Of a stretch of 64,000 bases of DNA, positions 62,810 through 64,000 are shown in pieces. The notes below the pieces were generated by a model. That model was given only the letters and a program-made list of their open reading frames with translations, was not told the DNA's origin and made no database searches. Position 1 is the first letter of the stretch, and every line of letters begins with the position of its first letter. The stretch lies in the NCBI GenBank assembly GCA_945288535.1, contig CALYQQ010000002.1, positions 62,001 to 126,000 on the forward strand, read 5' to 3'. This DNA is from an uncultured Enterobacterales bacterium (GTDB lineage Bacteria > Pseudomonadota > Gammaproteobacteria > Enterobacterales > CALYQQ01). A program made the translations under genes and the position numbers.

Positions 62810-63461
62810 TCAGTTCAAGTATCGCATTGTAGGATCCATAATTGTAATTGCTTTAGGTGTCATTATTTTGCCTAATATTCTTGATGGTAAAAAAAAATAT
62901 TATAAAGATCAACATGTCGCTATTCCATTGATGCCGGATAATACGCCATCTGAAACAGATGGCTTGCTTCCACCTGTGACAAGTTTGTTATCAGAAGATA
63001 ATCAAAATAATCAACCCCAATATAATAGAGAGTCTAATCCAGTTCTCAGCTCTTCTGATGAAACACAAAAAGCAGTAAGCTCAGCATCTACGCCCAAACC
63101 TGATAAAAATTTACCAAACGCACCGTCAACATCAATAACAACTAATAGTACTAGCATTGGAAGAGTGCCAAAAGAAACCAAAAGTGCCAAAGTAGACGCG
63201 ATGTCTGTTCCAATAGGTGAAGCCTGGGTTATTCAATTAGCGGCATTAAACAATGTTGATAAAGTTAATAAATTGATAGCGATACTAACCATGGCTGATT
63301 ATCAAGTTTATACACAACCTAAAATACTAGCACCAGGAAAAGTAACACGTATTTTTGTTGGACCTAATGTATCTAAACAAAAATTAGAACAAGATTTAGT
63401 CGAGTTAAAAAAATTAACAGGATTAGATGGCATTGTAATAAAATACACTATAGCAAGATAA
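62802..63461 (+). CDS. dedD: cell division protein DedD (SPOR domain)
   Basis: 219 residues (220 in E. coli) from GTG 62802, within the folC end. A membrane segment (about 8-25, VGSIIVIALGVIILPNIL) is followed by a low-complexity periplasmic linker rich in Ser, Thr, Asn and Pro (about 40-140) and a SPOR domain (about 143-219, AWVIQLAALNNVDKVNKLI). SPOR domains bind denuded glycan at the septum; DedD is a non-essential activator of septal synthesis. Confidence 0.95.
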   Translation: MTNQFKYRIVGSIIVIALGVIILPNILDGKKKYYKDQHVAIPLMPDNTPSETDGLLPPVTSLLSEDNQNNQPQYNRESNPVLSSSDETQKAVSSASTPKPDKNLPNAPSTSITTNSTSIGRVPKETKSAKVDAMSVPIGEAWVIQLAALNNVDKVNKLIAILTMADYQVYTQPKILAPGKVTRIFVGPNVSKQKLEQDLVELKKLTGLDGIVIKYTIAR

Positions 63462-63543
63462 TATTATTAAGCTTATTGTAGTTATGTTAAAGTGAGCAGA
63501 TGGTAGTATATTACGCTATTATTTAAATCAGTTGATTTATAGC

Positions 63544-63567
63544 TATGTTAAATCACAATTTAACATA
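63544..63567 (+). repeat. inverted repeat between dedD and cvpA
   Basis: TATGTTAAAT (63544-63553) pairs perfectly with ATTTAACATA (63558-63567) around CACA. Position fits a weak terminator or attenuator inside the operon. Confidence 0.5.
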
Positions 63568-63614
63568 TTATATTAAGTATTACTTATTATTTTCACTATA
63601 GAGAGCGAGTTATT

Positions 63615-64000
63615 TTGGTCGATTGTATAATTTTGGCGGTTATTCTTCTTTCAGCGCTAATTAGCCTGATGAGGGGCTTTACTCGTGAGGTGCTATCTTT
63701 AGTCGTGTGGTTTTGCGCCTATTTTATTTCGAGTCATTTTTATGCTGAATTAACCAATTATTTTACATCAATTGATGATATAACACTTCGCAATGGTATC
63801 GCTATTGCAATCCTTTTTATCGCCACCTTAATTGTTGGTGGTGTCATTAATTACGTAATATGTTCATTTATTAAAGGCACAGGATTATCAAGCATAGATA
63901 GAATGTTAGGATTCTTTTTGGGCGCAGTGAGAGGGATATTAGTTGTTGTTGCTTTGCTATTTGTTCTCGACTCATTTACCGCTCTTCCACAAGAGAAGTT
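63615..64000 (+). CDS. cvpA: CvpA-family membrane protein (3' end outside window)
   Basis: The frame from TTG 63615 to the window end encodes 128 residues of CvpA: LVDCIILAVILLSALISLMR, then GFTREVLSLVVW and RNGIAIAILFIATLIVGGVI with several membrane segments, and GLSSIDRMLGFFLGAVRGILVV. GAGCGAG lies about five bases before the TTG, and no ATG fits the family start. In E. coli cvpA is needed for colicin V production and precedes purF. The last quarter is missing. Confidence 0.92.
   Translation, partial: MVDCIILAVILLSALISLMRGFTREVLSLVVWFCAYFISSHFYAELTNYFTSIDDITLRNGIAIAILFIATLIVGGVINYVICSFIKGTGLSSIDRMLGFFLGAVRGILVVVALLFVLDSFTALPQEK

Overview
The window is a stretch of bacterial chromosome from the Enterobacterales. 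Gene content, protein lengths and many local gene orders match Escherichia coli and its relatives: nlpD-rpoS facing mutS, recA-recX-alaS-csrA-tRNA, queA-tgt-yajC-secDF, ribD-ribE-nusB-thiL, tig-clpP-clpX-lon, and usg-truA-dedA-accD-folC-dedD-cvpA. Base composition is strongly AT-rich (judged by eye, about two thirds A+T), and spacers between genes are long and nearly pure A/T in places. This suggests a host-associated lineage with moderate genome erosion, perhaps Morganellaceae such as an Arsenophonus- or Providencia-like organism; the genus assignment is inference. It is not a minimal symbiont: mutS, recA, recX, gshA, luxS, rpoS and the sRNA micA are all kept.

Layout. Positions 1-5550 carry a PLP-dependent cysteine desulfhydrase (cut by the window start), its divergent Lrp-type regulator decR, an unrecognised secreted protein, tesB, ybaY and the 4.5S RNA gene ffs. 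A PfkB-family sugar kinase (6256-7200) sits at a junction to a second block: ftsB-ispD-ispF-truD-pcm-nlpD-rpoS, a second RpoS-like sigma gene, mutS (reverse), recA-recX-alaS-csrA, tRNA-Ser and two tRNA-Arg, gshA, micA (reverse) and luxS. A third block (27148-57262) runs from a 2-Cys peroxiredoxin and acpH through queA-tgt-yajC-secD-secF, nrdR-ribD-ribE-nusB-thiL, xseB-ispA-dxs (reverse), thiI, yajL, yajQ, ampG, yajG, tig-clpP-clpX-lon, ppiD and ybaV. The last block is usg to cvpA, cut by the window end.

Functional themes: protein export and quality control (4.5S RNA, YajC-SecD-SecF, trigger factor, ClpXP, Lon, PpiD); isoprenoid precursors (IspD, IspF, Dxs, IspA); riboflavin and thiamine cofactors; tRNA modification (TruD, QueA, Tgt, ThiI, TruA); DNA repair; and stress regulation. 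Several genes normally present at these junctions are absent: mdlAB-glnK-amtB, surE, pncC, pgpA, panE, bolA and hupB.

The most unusual feature is the second, diverged RpoS-like sigma factor gene (14162-15064), in an AT-rich island between rpoS and mutS. Other points of note are an rpoS leader that can form two mutually exclusive hairpins, a recognisable micA gene with a sigma-E-type promoter, a lysine-rich C-terminal extension on Lon, and an unknown secreted protein where the mdlAB-glnK-amtB genes usually lie. I saw no insertion sequences, prophage genes or CRISPR arrays.
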